This document shows, one piece after another, positions 47,557 through 56,317 of a DNA stretch of 64,000 bases (position 1 is the stretch's first letter; the number at the start of each line of letters is the position of its first letter). The DNA comes from Ochrobactrum sp. Q0168 (GTDB lineage: Bacteria; Pseudomonadota; Alphaproteobacteria; Rhizobiales; Rhizobiaceae). The stretch lies in assembly GCF_016427605.1 (NCBI RefSeq), contig NZ_JAELXQ010000001.1, positions 684,860-748,859 on the forward strand, in the 5' to 3' direction. Made by a program: the position numbers and the translations under genes. Under the pieces are notes generated by a model. It saw only the letters and a program-made list of their open reading frames with translations, did no database searches and was not told the origin of the DNA.

Positions 47557-47862
47557 ATGTTTCCTGTATCTTGGGCTCAGGCGCAAATTTTTCGGAACGG
47601 AAACGGCGCCCCGAAGCAGGCGCGTAATTCTCGAAACGACAATGCAGCCGAACCATTATTTCTTGCGACGGGCCGGTTCAAATGTCTGGCCAGCGAAATG
47701 CTATGCGCTATTGGGCAATCGCCCATATCAAATGCCTGTGCTGCGAAACAGATCCCGCTCCCCGCGGAAAAACCTGTTCTCAGAGGAATAAAGAGCCGAC
47801 AAATCCGGCATGAGGCGGGTTCCAGTAGCCCCACCTCATGTCAGATGCAAAAACAGTCGTCC
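47557..47862 (-). other. aapJ-aapQ intergenic region with stable hairpin
   Basis: No gene is seen. A stem CATGAGG (47809-47815)/CCTCATG (47834-47840), extended by GGG/CCC, lies just after the aapJ stop. It may protect the 3' end of aapJ mRNA or attenuate read-through into aapQMP. Confidence 0.55.
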
Positions 47863-48894
47863 TTAACGAACAGGCATGCCGTATTGCAGGCCACCCTTCG
47901 ACCACTGGGCATTGAGACCGCGCGCAATCTTGAGCGGGCTGCCGCTACCCAGATTGCGGTCGAACAATTCACCGTAATTACCGACACCCTTGATGATCTT
48001 GATGACCCAGTCATTATCGAGGCCGAGATCAGTACCGATTTTGGTGTCGGCTTCGGTGCCGAGCAGGCGCTTGATTTCCGGATTGTCGGAGTTCTTCATC
48101 TCATCGACATTCGCCTTGGTGATCCCGAATTCCTCGGCATTCAGCAAAGCATAATGCGTCCAGCGGACAACATCGGCCCACTTCGAATCGCCCTGACGGA
48201 CGGCAGGTCCAAGCGGTTCCTTGGAAATGATTTCCGGCAGGATGACGTGATCGTCCGGATTGGCCAGTGTCAGGCGAATTGCATAGAGGCCGGACTGGTC
48301 GGTGGTGTAGGCGTCGCAACGGCCGGAATCGTAAGCCGCATTGGCTTCATCGACCTTTTCGAATACGACCGGGTTATATTCCATCTTATTGGAACGGAAA
48401 TAGTCCGCCATGTTCAGCTCGGTCGTCGTACCGGCCTGAACGCAGATGGAAGCGCCCGAAAGCTGAAGCGCCGAGTTGATGCCGGAAAGCTTCTTCGAAT
48501 TGATCATGAAGCCCTGACCGTCGAAATAGTTCACGCCCGGAAAATCAAGGCCGAGCGAGGTATCGCGGCTGATAGTCCAGGTCGTGTTGCGGATCAAAAC
48601 ATCGACTTCACCCGACTGAAGCGCCGTAAAGCGCTCCTTCGCATTGAGCGGCGTAAACTTCACCTTGGTCGGATCGCCGAAGATTGCGGACGCAACCGCG
48701 CGGCAATAATCGACGTCAAAGCCCGACCAGTCGCCCTTATCGTTCGTGGAAGCAAAACCGAGAAGACCGGTGTTCACGCCACATTGCACGAAGCCCTTTG
48801 CCTTAACGTCGGAAAGTGTGTCGGCGGATGCCCCCGAAGCTGCGCCGAACAGCGCTGCTGCACCCAATAATCCCATTACAATTGTATTTTTCAT
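47863..48894 (-). CDS. aapJ: General L-amino acid ABC transporter, substrate-binding protein
   Basis: A 343-residue periplasmic binding protein with a Sec signal (hydrophobic residues about 5-20, cleavage near ASA-DT). The SBP family 3 features are CGVNTGLLGFA, GFDVDYCRAVASAIFG and a conserved RFTALQSGEVDVLIRNTT. It delivers a broad set of L-amino acids to AapQM. It is the first gene of the aap set, so the promoter must lie in 48895-49343. Confidence 0.94.
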   Translation of the reverse strand: MKNTIVMGLLGAAALFGAASGASADTLSDVKAKGFVQCGVNTGLLGFASTNDKGDWSGFDVDYCRAVASAIFGDPTKVKFTPLNAKERFTALQSGEVDVLIRNTTWTISRDTSLGLDFPGVNYFDGQGFMINSKKLSGINSALQLSGASICVQAGTTTELNMADYFRSNKMEYNPVVFEKVDEANAAYDSGRCDAYTTDQSGLYAIRLTLANPDDHVILPEIISKEPLGPAVRQGDSKWADVVRWTHYALLNAEEFGITKANVDEMKNSDNPEIKRLLGTEADTKIGTDLGLDNDWVIKIIKGVGNYGELFDRNLGSGSPLKIARGLNAQWSKGGLQYGMPVR

Positions 48895-49343
48895 CTGGCC
48901 TGCAACCTTTTTGTTCCCTGGAAACGAAGGGCAAATCGCCCGAGCGTCTCTCTCATTGTTGTTGCATAGGTTTTTCTGGAAAAAGCTGTGCGCTCCTCCT
49001 CACCCCACGCTGCAATAGCAGACCGCCTCGCCCCTGACCGGTTTATCCCAGCCTCTTGATTATGTTCGAGCACAGCGGCGCCTGTCGCCTTCACCGCCTT
49101 ATCGAAGGCGATATTTGGGCATTGGTCAAGTTAATAACGGCGGTAAAATCTGCGTTTCGTGGAAAAGCTTTGAAGGAGGGATCCATTTTTTACACGGTTT
49201 CCCAATTTCTGGGTAGTGCGGCTAACAAAGTTCGAGGTTTGACGTCTAAAGAAACAACCTTCAAGAAAATATTGTAATAACAAATATTTAAACGCGATAG
49301 GCTCTGCCGTGACGGTCCGTCATAGAAGAGAGCGCGGCCAGAA
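48895..49343 (-). promoter_or_regulatory. Region upstream of aapJ
   Basis: This gene-free stretch should contain the aap promoter. A small GGGC-AAAT-C-GCCC hairpin near 48930-48945 would lie in the 5' leader. The PAP2 gene at 49344 ends here from the right. No sigma-54 or sigma-70 pair was clear enough to call. Confidence 0.45.
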
Positions 49344-50111
49344 TCACACCGTAGGAAGTGCCAGTTTATCATCCAACGAAAAAATAATATTTCGCGTCGC
49401 CAGGTAGCGAGCCACCCACCAGGTTGCGACACACCCAATCGTACAACCTGCCACAATGTCGGTCGGGAAATGCGCGCCGGCGGCAAGTCTGCTGATGCAG
49501 AACAACAGACCGACGACAATGATCGGCAGGCGCCAGCGCGGCAGATAAATGCTCAGCGATACCATCATGATCCCCGCCATCATGGAATGGCCGGACGGGA
49601 AGCTTTCATAAAGAAACTCGCCCTTGAACGGCGAGAAATAGGCAGCGCCATATTGGTCAAGCAAAAACGGGCGCGCGCGACCGATCGCCAGCTTGCCAAT
49701 TTCCGACGGAATGCTGGCCACCACGATGGACGCCAGAACCAGCGTGGCCCAGCCGTGCCAGCGCATGAGAATAGGGCGCAATTGGCCCCGATAGCCGGGC
49801 GACAAGATGAAAGCGGTAACGAGCCAGACGACCAGCGCCACCGCCAGCCAGACGACCGTGCGGATCGCGTCAGTCACCGTTCGCAGAATTTCCATGACGA
49901 TATTGCTGCTTCCAGCCGCCGCCCGGACGATATCGGCATCCCACAGATGCAGGATCAAAATAATGAAGGGTAGCAACACAACGATTGCCGTCATCTGCAT
50001 CGTCCAGGAAGACGGTGCGCCCTTGTAGGCCGGTCGCAGACAAGCGCGAACAAGTTCGAGGGCCGCATAAACCGGATTGAGAAGCGTATTTTTCAAATCC
50101 GGTGATGACAT
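49344..50111 (-). CDS. PAP2 superfamily membrane phosphatase
   Basis: A 255-residue protein with about six hydrophobic helices and all three acid-phosphatase signatures in order: KLAIGRARPF, PSGHSMMAG and SRLAAGAHFPTD. It probably dephosphorylates a lipid phosphate or undecaprenyl pyrophosphate at the periplasmic face. ATG 50111 has an upstream GGGA-type site; longer in-frame starts at 50132 and 50153 are possible. It diverges from metC. Confidence 0.88.
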   Translation of the reverse strand: MSSPDLKNTLLNPVYAALELVRACLRPAYKGAPSSWTMQMTAIVVLLPFIILILHLWDADIVRAAAGSSNIVMEILRTVTDAIRTVVWLAVALVVWLVTAFILSPGYRGQLRPILMRWHGWATLVLASIVVASIPSEIGKLAIGRARPFLLDQYGAAYFSPFKGEFLYESFPSGHSMMAGIMMVSLSIYLPRWRLPIIVVGLLFCISRLAAGAHFPTDIVAGCTIGCVATWWVARYLATRNIIFSLDDKLALPTV

Positions 50112-50339
50112 TCCATTATTCCCTTTTCGCATCGCGTCTTGCGCTTCAAGCACTGAACGCGGGGTTGCATCCAGCCCTGACGCGGCTTATCGAATGGACT
50201 TCTAAATATTCCGCAACAGACGGAATCGATGATCTTTCTGCCAACCGCATCTGGTCGCATCCGGTAGACGGTACGACCATGCAGAGCTCTCTGAATGAGA
50301 ACCGGCGGAATGCATGCAACATGGTCTGGAGGCATTTTC

Positions 50340-51509
50340 GTGGCTAAGCAGCAAGATGAGACGGCGAAACTGGGGATAAACACGCGATTGGCGCATGATG
50401 GCTATCAGCCACGCGACTATCACGGCTTCGTCAACCCACCCGTCGTCCGCGCTTCGACCGTGCTTTTCCCTGATGCCGAGACCATGGCGACCGGCAACCA
50501 CAAATATACCTATGGCACGCGCGGAACCCCGACCAGCGATGCGCTTTGCGATGCGATCAATGCGCTGGAAGGCTCTGCCGGAACCGTCTGCGTTCCTTCC
50601 GGTCTGGCGGCAGTGACTGTACCACTTCTCGCATTCCTGTCTCCCGGCGATCACGCCTTGCTGGTCGATTCGATCTACAACCCGACCCGCCATTTTGCCG
50701 ATACGATATTGAAGCGCATGGGCGTTGATGTCGAATATTACGACCCGGAAATCGGCGCGGGTATCGCAGCGCTTATGCGGCCCAATACCAAGGTCGTCTT
50801 CACGGAATCCCCTGGCTCCAACACTTTCGAGATGCAAGACATTCCGGCCATCGTAGAAGTCGCCCACAAGGGGGGCGCCATCGTGATGATGGATAACACC
50901 TGGGCGACTGCTGTTTATTTCAAGGCGCTCGACTTCGGCGTGGACATTACCATTCACGCCTCCACCAAATATCCGTCCGGTCATTCCGACATTCTGTTCG
51001 GCACTGTTTCAGCCAATGAAAAGTGTTGGCCGCAGCTTCTGGAAACACACGGCACGCTTGGCCTTTGCGCAAGCCCCGACGACACCTACCAGATCCTGCG
51101 CGGCATGCGCACGATGGGCATCCGTCTTGAACATCATCGCAAGAGCGCCCTTGAAGTTGCCCATTGGCTGGAAAGCCACCCTGCGGTCGCACAAGTTCTG
51201 CACCCGGCACTCGAAAGCCATCCAGGCCATGAAATATGGAAGCGCGACTTCACCGGCTCGTCAGGTATCTTTTCCTTTGTCTTGAAAAAAGGCGGACAGG
51301 CAGAAGCCCATGCCTTCCTCAACGCGTTGAAAATTTTCGGCCTTGGCTATTCCTGGGGTGGTTATGAGAGCCTGGCGCTGCAGGTGCGTGTTGCCGACCG
51401 CCTGATTGCCAAAGGCAATTATCCGGGTCCGGTCATCCGCCTCCAGATCGGCCTGGAAGACGTCGCGGACATCATCGCCGATCTTGAAAACGGCTTTGCA
51501 GCCATCTGA
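50340..51509 (+). CDS. metC: Cystathionine beta-lyase
   Basis: A 389-residue Cys/Met-metabolism PLP enzyme. The cofactor lysine is Lys210 in HASTKYPSGHSD, and VPSGLAAVTVPLLAF and FTESPGSNTFEMQD are typical of MetC rather than MetB/MetZ. It converts cystathionine to homocysteine. GTG 50340 is chosen because GGAGG (50328-50332) lies seven bases upstream; the ORF continues to 50295 but with no RBS. It diverges from the PAP2 gene. Confidence 0.92.
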   Translation: MAKQQDETAKLGINTRLAHDGYQPRDYHGFVNPPVVRASTVLFPDAETMATGNHKYTYGTRGTPTSDALCDAINALEGSAGTVCVPSGLAAVTVPLLAFLSPGDHALLVDSIYNPTRHFADTILKRMGVDVEYYDPEIGAGIAALMRPNTKVVFTESPGSNTFEMQDIPAIVEVAHKGGAIVMMDNTWATAVYFKALDFGVDITIHASTKYPSGHSDILFGTVSANEKCWPQLLETHGTLGLCASPDDTYQILRGMRTMGIRLEHHRKSALEVAHWLESHPAVAQVLHPALESHPGHEIWKRDFTGSSGIFSFVLKKGGQAEAHAFLNALKIFGLGYSWGGYESLALQVRVADRLIAKGNYPGPVIRLQIGLEDVADIIADLENGFAAI

Positions 51510-51650
51510 CGGGCGAGATCGAATGTGAGCGCATGTCCGTTGCCTTGCAGCAGCCGGAATGCGCTCTATACTTTTCGCAAAGTGCTTTCAATGGCACTAC
51601 ATGATGCGCGGTGGCTTGACGGAAAACCACCAGCGCTGAAGGACGATATC

Positions 51651-51740
51651 ATGATGAATGCAGTTTTCATTATTCAGGGTTTCATCGCCATCGGTCTGGC
51701 CGTCCTGGCGATTGCCGTCATTCTGCGTTATCGCCGCTAG
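51651..51740 (+). CDS. 29-residue single-helix membrane protein
   Basis: A short frame from ATG 51651 (or 51654) with AAGGA about eight bases upstream. The product is almost wholly one transmembrane helix (FIIQGFIAIGLAVLAIAVIL) ending RYRR. No family is recognised. The stop codon TAG is the left end of a long inverted repeat beginning CTAGTG, so the frame may be truncated or simply bordered by the repeat. It is 141 bases downstream of metC. Confidence 0.5.
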   Translation: MMNAVFIIQGFIAIGLAVLAIAVILRYRR

Positions 51741-51811
51741 TGGTCTGATTCCAACATTTGCATCCCTCGGGTCACGCCCTGTGCAAATTTTGGAATCAAA
51801 AAGATCACTAG
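51737..51811. repeat. Long imperfect inverted repeat with CTAG ends
   Basis: CTAGTG (51737-51742) pairs with CACTAG (51806-51811), and the arms continue with GATTCCA/TGGAATC and TTTGCA/TGCAAA toward a loop of about 19 bases. The left end overlaps the stop codon of a small ORF. Its opening resembles the parC-proximal end of the element at 28719-28861 (CTAG, then T/G-rich, then TCTGAT). Confidence 0.75.
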
Positions 51812-51989
51812 TAACTATATGGATTTTTCGAATTTAACGTTCGTAACAGCGTATTTGTCAGCCGGGATTCGAACGTCAAATTCAATCCACTAGCCACTGT
51901 TTTCCCTGCAAATTCTCCTTTATTTTAGAGCAACCGATTTCAAGTCGAATCGTTCTTGTTGTATCGCTGCACTCACGGAGGACACAGAA

Positions 51990-52241
51990 ATGCGGAAAGT
52001 AGCACTTGGACTGGTGGCGCTGATGGCAATTTCGGGCTGCACCACCACTGAAAAAGATCTCTCGATAGGCACCGGTGCAGGCGCTATTATTGGGGGCATT
52101 GCCGGTGGCGGACGCGGTGCTCTGATCGGTGCCGGCGCCGGCGCCCTTGGCGGTTTGCTCGTGCGCGAACTGCGTAACGGCAATTGCGAATATCGCAACC
52201 GCCACGGCAAGATCTACGTTGCGCCGTGCAAGCGGCGCTGA
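51990..52241 (+). CDS. Glycine-zipper 2TM-type lipoprotein
   Basis: An 83-residue protein with a lipoprotein signal (LMAISGC, acyl Cys about residue 17). It is followed by a glycine-zipper stretch (GTGAGAIIGGIAGGGRGAL, continuing GAGAGALGGLL) and a short basic tail with two cysteines. It is related in design to small outer-membrane lipoproteins of the OsmB/17-kDa kind. ATG 51990 follows CGGAGGA. A strong terminator follows. Confidence 0.82.
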   Translation: MRKVALGLVALMAISGCTTTEKDLSIGTGAGAIIGGIAGGGRGALIGAGAGALGGLLVRELRNGNCEYRNRHGKIYVAPCKRR

Positions 52242-52271
52242 GAATAAATGAGTAAAGAAACTGCAATCAGA

Positions 52272-52298
52272 AGCGCCGGGTTATCCGGCGCTTTTTAT
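52272..52298 (+). terminator. Terminator after the glycine-zipper lipoprotein
   Basis: AGCGCCGG (52272-52279) pairs with CCGGCGCT (52285-52292) across a five-base loop, followed by TTTTATTT. Confidence 0.9.
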
Positions 52299-52425
52299 TT
52301 GCATCGCACACTCTGATGCCGTCCCCTTTGGTCGTTTACCAAGATCAACAGAGGAACTTTCGCCTGATAGCCTCGTTTTATGAAAGATTGTCGTCATTCA
52401 TCGCGATCATTCAGGGAGATGTTCG

Positions 52426-52956
52426 ATGAAACTCGCTTTGAAAGCTGCTCTTGTCGTATTGGGAGTCTTGTCGGCTGGCGCGGCGCAGGCCGCAAACGCT
52501 ATCTCCACCGCCAATCTCAATATTCGTACCGGCCCCGGCACCCGCTATGCGTCCATGGGTTCCATTCCAGGTGGCGCGCCGGTAACTGTGCATGGCTGCA
52601 CGTCTGGTTATGGCTGGTGTCAGGTGAGCTATGGCGGGACCCGTGGCTGGTCGTCTTCGCGCTATATTGCTTTTCAGGAAGGAACAGTTGGCAGCGGCTA
52701 TTCCAATGATTTTGGACGGAATGCCGCCCTTATCGGTATCCCGCTGATCGCCGGTGTGGCAATCGGCTCCGCACTCAACGACCGCGATGATTATTATTAT
52801 CGGCGTGATTACTGGGGACGCCCGGATTATCGCTATCGAAACCGTCACTGGGATCATCGTCCCGGCTGGGATGGCGGACGCCCTGGCTGGCATGGCGGAC
52901 GCCCCGGTGGCCATGGCCCACGCGCCTATATTCGCCGTGGTCACGAACCGCGCTAA
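52426..52956 (+). CDS. Secreted SH3-domain protein with basic low-complexity tail
   Basis: A 176-residue protein with a Sec signal (cleavage near AQA-AN at 22). A bacterial SH3 domain occupies roughly residues 25-82 (NLNIRTGPGTRYASMGSI, GYGWCQVSYGGTRGW). It is followed by a hydrophobic segment (LIGIPLIAGVAIGSAL) and a Tyr/Arg/Gly/His-rich tail with repeated GGRPG units. It probably binds peptidoglycan or an envelope partner. A GGGAG site precedes the ATG; a terminator follows. Confidence 0.85.
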   Translation: MKLALKAALVVLGVLSAGAAQAANAISTANLNIRTGPGTRYASMGSIPGGAPVTVHGCTSGYGWCQVSYGGTRGWSSSRYIAFQEGTVGSGYSNDFGRNAALIGIPLIAGVAIGSALNDRDDYYYRRDYWGRPDYRYRNRHWDHRPGWDGGRPGWHGGRPGGHGPRAYIRRGHEPR

Positions 52957-52976
52957 GCCGACCATGAGAACATGAA

Positions 52977-53007
52977 AATGGCGGGGCCAAACCCCGCCAT
53001 TTTTTAT
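52977..53007. terminator. Terminator between SH3 and prohibitin-like genes
   Basis: AATGGCGGGG (52977-52986) pairs with CCCCGCCATT (52992-53001), with TTTTTT to the right and an A/T-rich flank to the left. It serves two convergent genes. Confidence 0.9.
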
Positions 53008-53906
53008 CATTCAGACACCGTCTGCGGGTTGAGATTCAGCATCGGGATCGAGCTATTCGGCAACATGGTCGACGGCAATTGGCCGTTCCATCGTTCAGCT
53101 TGTGTCAGCGAAACGAGACCCGGATTGTCCCGCAGCGCGTCGCCGCGTGCCTTGATAGCGGTTGCTTCCGCCTCGCCCCTCAGACGAATGGCTTCGGATT
53201 CAGCTTCGGCCTGAAGACGTACTGCATCGGCCTGCGCTTCGGCTTCTGCGCGGCGCGCATCGGCTTGCGCCTTGGCCTGCGTCACGGTGATTTCCGCCTG
53301 GACCTTTTCGCGCTCGGCATTCTGGCGCAAACGTTGCACTTCCACCTCGGCCAGCATGCGCTGTTCGATGGACTGTTCATAGGCGTCAGAGAAATCGATA
53401 TTCTCAATCTGGACGCTATCGACGACCACCGGACCACGCACACTGTTCTGGATGGCTTCTGCAATCTCCTGATTGAGACGGCTGCGCTCCTGAATGGCGG
53501 TCACGGCATTGAACTTGCCGAACACCGTCTTGCTTTCCTCAAACACACGACGCTCGACGAGACGCGACAGTAGGCCATCCTCACCTCCATAATTCGCGTA
53601 GACCTCTTCAACCCGATCAGGCGGAATGCGATAATTAACCGACAGATTCATGGTCGCCGGTTGCTGGTCGCGGCTATAGGCTTCCATCTGATTATAGATC
53701 GCCGCTTTCGACTGTACCGAAACGCGCACGACGGAATCGATCACCGGGATCTTAACCCCAAGCCCCGGCTGAGCGACCCCAGCGCCCGCGCCATAGCGCA
53801 GAATAACGCCGCGTTCGCCTTCATCGATCGTGTACCACGAACCCAGAATAATACTGAGAAAACCCAGCCCGATGACCCCGGCCACCGCCGTTGGAATATA
53901 ACGCAT
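53007..53906 (-). CDS. Prohibitin-family (SPFH) membrane protein
   Basis: A 299-residue protein. An N-terminal helix (AVAGVIGLGFLSIILGSW) anchors it in the membrane. It is followed by an SPFH domain (TIDEGERGVILRYG, VDSVQIENIDFSDAYEQSIE) and a long Ala/Glu/Arg/Gln coiled coil (AEAEAQADAVRLQAEAESEA region). It is closest in form to prohibitin/HflK-C-like proteins that form ring scaffolds and modulate FtsH. No partner hflC-like gene is adjacent, so its role is uncertain. Confidence 0.88.
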   Translation of the reverse strand: MRYIPTAVAGVIGLGFLSIILGSWYTIDEGERGVILRYGAGAGVAQPGLGVKIPVIDSVVRVSVQSKAAIYNQMEAYSRDQQPATMNLSVNYRIPPDRVEEVYANYGGEDGLLSRLVERRVFEESKTVFGKFNAVTAIQERSRLNQEIAEAIQNSVRGPVVVDSVQIENIDFSDAYEQSIEQRMLAEVEVQRLRQNAEREKVQAEITVTQAKAQADARRAEAEAQADAVRLQAEAESEAIRLRGEAEATAIKARGDALRDNPGLVSLTQAERWNGQLPSTMLPNSSIPMLNLNPQTVSE

Positions 53907-54345
53907 ACCCTCTCCTCTTCACTTATTAAACCTTTGCTGAAATACACGCGAAAGCTGTAAACAAGAAAGACAATCGGGCTATATGCACCGGATATCGACA
54001 GTTTTACTGACGGAGGAGCGGGCTCAGACCGGCTTATGTTCTGCTAGTATAGGAGAAGCAGAACAGAGAATTGGGCTTGTCCTTACCGGGACGACATTTC
54101 TGCGGATGCTCAACGATACATCCGTCGGCTTGTACGCCCGTCGCCGCATAGCGCTGCAGTTGCATTCTTCGTGATGCCGGTCTGCAACGAGCAATTTCCT
54201 GTGCTCACGTACGTTGAAGTACGCTCCGCTCCGGTGCTCGAAAATCACTCGTTTCGCCACGGCCTGACGAATTTGCAACTATAGTGATAGGCAATTGTAG
54301 TGAGAAAAACGATAGCGAGCGAAATGAACAGGAATTTGGGAAAGG
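53907..54345. other. Intergenic region carrying repeat copy 2
   Basis: I see no convincing gene here. A 63-codon plus-strand frame at 53983 lacks family features and a good RBS. The main content is the dispersed repeat at 54174-54264, followed by the tRNA-Arg gene. Confidence 0.5.
54174..54264 (-). repeat. Dispersed palindromic element, copy 2
   Basis: Read on the minus strand this matches 28742-28839, with shared blocks GGCCGTGGCGAAA, ACCGGAGCG, a GTAC-(about 7)-GTAC core, GTACGTGAGCAC and CCGGCAT. It has small indels and is a few bases shorter than copy 1. Confidence 0.75.
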
Positions 54346-54422
54346 TGGCGATCCCGGCAGGATTCGAACCTGCGACCTACGGCTTAGAAGGCCGGTGCTC
54401 TATCCAGCTGAGCTACGGGACC
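54346..54422 (-). tRNA. tRNA-Arg (anticodon TCT)
   Basis: A 77-base cloverleaf on the minus strand. The acceptor is GGTCCCG paired with CGGGATC, followed by G and encoded CCA. The anticodon loop CTTCTAA gives anticodon TCT, and the T-loop GGTTCGAATCC is intact. Confidence 0.96.
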
Positions 54423-54522
54423 CCGTCTTAAAGGCGAAGCCAATGAGAGTGCTCCGGGCTTTGGTAAAATCCGGAGCGGTGGTGTTCCGGCCTTATCGCG
54501 AATTGCAAGGCCCGGAAAGCTG

Positions 54523-54828
54523 TCAATGCGTCCAGGGCATCGTGCGGTCGAAGCGGAAATTGTCCGAATAGGACACCTTGCGGCGCTTCGGTTCGTTCGG
54601 CTCAACAACACGATAGGCAATCCCATAGCGCTTTGCATAAGCAACGGCGTCTTCCTGGCTATCGAAAGCGAGACGAATCTGGCTTTTCATATCGCCTGAC
54701 GACGTGTAGCCCATCAGTGGCTCGACCTTGCGCGGACTTTCCGGCTCGTATTCGAGAATCCATTGATCTGTCTTGGCCTGACCGGACTGCATGGCAGTCT
54801 TAGCTGGACGGAAAATGCGTGCAACCAT
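54523..54828 (-). CDS. Complex I accessory subunit (NDUFS4-like, ETC complex I family)
   Basis: A 101-residue protein of the ETC_C1_NDUFA4/NDUFS4 family. Marks are ARIFRPAKTAMQSG, WILEYEPESPRKVEPLMGYTSS (trimmed here to its two halves WILEYE and PLMGYTSS), LAFDSQEDAVAYAKRYG and the C-terminal SYSDNFRFDR. Such proteins are supernumerary subunits of alphaproteobacterial and mitochondrial NADH dehydrogenase. It lies between two tRNA genes; both the tRNA-Arg and tRNA-Pro read in the same direction. Confidence 0.92.
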   Translation of the reverse strand: MVARIFRPAKTAMQSGQAKTDQWILEYEPESPRKVEPLMGYTSSGDMKSQIRLAFDSQEDAVAYAKRYGIAYRVVEPNEPKRRKVSYSDNFRFDRTMPWTH

Positions 54829-54989
54829 TTGAAGAACCTTGGACTATGCTCTTGTCGCCCCCTTAAGGGCTCGGAATTTCAACAAGGCAATAGTAGACCC
54901 ACCAACCCATGTCAACGCGATAAAGTCGCGCGTCGTGAGCCAAGCACAGGATAGCTTGGTTTTTCAGTTCAATCATGGTGGGGGAAAAA

Positions 54990-55066
54990 TGGTCGGAGCG
55001 AGAGGATTCGAACCTCCGACCCCCTGATCCCAAATCAGGTGCGCTACCAGACTGCGCTACGCTCCG
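54990..55066 (-). tRNA. tRNA-Pro (anticodon TGG)
   Basis: A 77-base cloverleaf on the minus strand with acceptor CGGAGCG/CGCTCCG, discriminator A and encoded CCA. The anticodon arm CCTGA-TTTGGGA-TCAGG gives anticodon TGG, complementing the GGG isoacceptor at 6105. Confidence 0.97.
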
Positions 55067-55241
55067 TGGCCCTTTCGGACGTTGAGTTCCCTAGAGAATT
55101 CGCTTTCCCAAGGCAAGAGCTATTTTCAAACTTTCATAAAAAAATCGACCAGTTGACACAGATCGCGACCCGGCACCGCGAAAAGCTCGCTGGAATGCAC
55201 CGGCCTGCGCATCGCAAGCCGGCGCAAATTCGCGGATAAAA

Positions 55242-56048
55242 TCAGTCTTCCGAGCCGTAAGCGTCGAAATCGAAATATTTGTCGTTGATTTCCTTGTATT
55301 TTCCGTTGGCACGGATGGCCTTGATGGCGGCATTGAACTTTTCAAGCAGTTCCGGCCGCCCCTTCTTTAAGGCAACGCCCACGCCCACACCGTGAATTTC
55401 CGGGTCTGGCGGATAGGTGCCGACCATCTTGCAGCAGGCGCCGTCTGGCGTCTTTAGCCACTCGGCCAGAGTGACGCTGTCGTCATTGGCGGCATCCAGA
55501 CGTCCATTGGCGAGATCGAGCCGATATTCGTCCGCCGTCGGATAAGCCTTGATCGTGCTGTCAGTAAAGGCATGTTCGGCATAATTAGCGTGTGTGGTCG
55601 AAACCTGAACGCCGACCGTCTTGCCTGCGAGATCCGCTTTGGTCACGCCCTTGATATCGCTATCCTTCGGAACGGCAATGCCTGGAGGCGTGTTGTAATA
55701 TTTGTTGGAGAAGTCGACCTGCTTCTTGCGTTCTTCCGTGATCGACATGGACGACACATAGGCATCGAATTTATCGGCCTGCAGCGCCGGGATTGTCCCA
55801 TCCCATTCCTGCGTGATGAAAGTGCATTCGGCCTTCATTTCATCGCAGAGCGCTTTGGCGATATCCACGTCGAAGCCAGACAAAGTGCCATCCGGATTGA
55901 TGAAATTGAAAGGAGGATAGGCGCCTTCGGTGCCGATGATGAGTTTCAGTGGCGCTTCGGCATTCGCACCAGTCGTTGCCAGACCGCCGATCATGGTTGC
56001 CATGGTCGCAATTGATGCCGCCATGACGACACGCTTCAAGACACGCAT
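55242..56048 (-). CDS. Periplasmic basic amino-acid binding protein (SBP family 3)
   Basis: A 268-residue exported binding protein with a signal peptide to about residue 30 (cleavage near ANA-EA). SBP_bac_3 features are YPPFNFINPDG, GFDVDIAKALCDEM, FDAYVSSMSITEERKK and a C-terminal IRANGKYKEINDKYFDFD. It resembles ArgT/HisJ lysine-arginine-ornithine binders. No permease or ATPase gene lies next to it here, so its transporter is elsewhere or it is shared. Confidence 0.87.
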   Translation of the reverse strand: MRVLKRVVMAASIATMATMIGGLATTGANAEAPLKLIIGTEGAYPPFNFINPDGTLSGFDVDIAKALCDEMKAECTFITQEWDGTIPALQADKFDAYVSSMSITEERKKQVDFSNKYYNTPPGIAVPKDSDIKGVTKADLAGKTVGVQVSTTHANYAEHAFTDSTIKAYPTADEYRLDLANGRLDAANDDSVTLAEWLKTPDGACCKMVGTYPPDPEIHGVGVGVALKKGRPELLEKFNAAIKAIRANGKYKEINDKYFDFDAYGSED

Positions 56049-56317
56049 TTAAAATTCTCCCAAATTGCTCTGGCTGGTTCCCTTATTGATATGCCGACCC
56101 AGCCGTCGGCAGGGTATTCACAACCAGTCAACGCAAATTGACGACTCGCAGTGCCTTCCCCCGCTCTATCAATAGATGTTTCTTTGAAATCTGGACAATG
56201 CTTTTCATGTGAAAGCTTCAGTATGAGCCTTCACCCGCGATTCGCGTCAGCGAAGCGTCGCGCCGTGTCATTCAGCGAACGGCGATGAAAGGGTGGTGCA
56301 GCTCTACCTACCCGGTT

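Noticed and set aside
47527-48870. Plus-strand frame of 447 codons
   Set aside because: It is antisense to aapJ and the aapJ-aapQ gap; no family features.
49056-49277. Plus-strand 73-codon frame upstream of aapJ
   Set aside because: No ribosome binding site and low-information composition. It lies in the expected aapJ promoter region.
53983-54174. Plus-strand 63-codon frame before repeat copy 2
   Set aside because: No convincing RBS at the start, no recognisable family, and it runs into the repeat. It is more likely non-coding.
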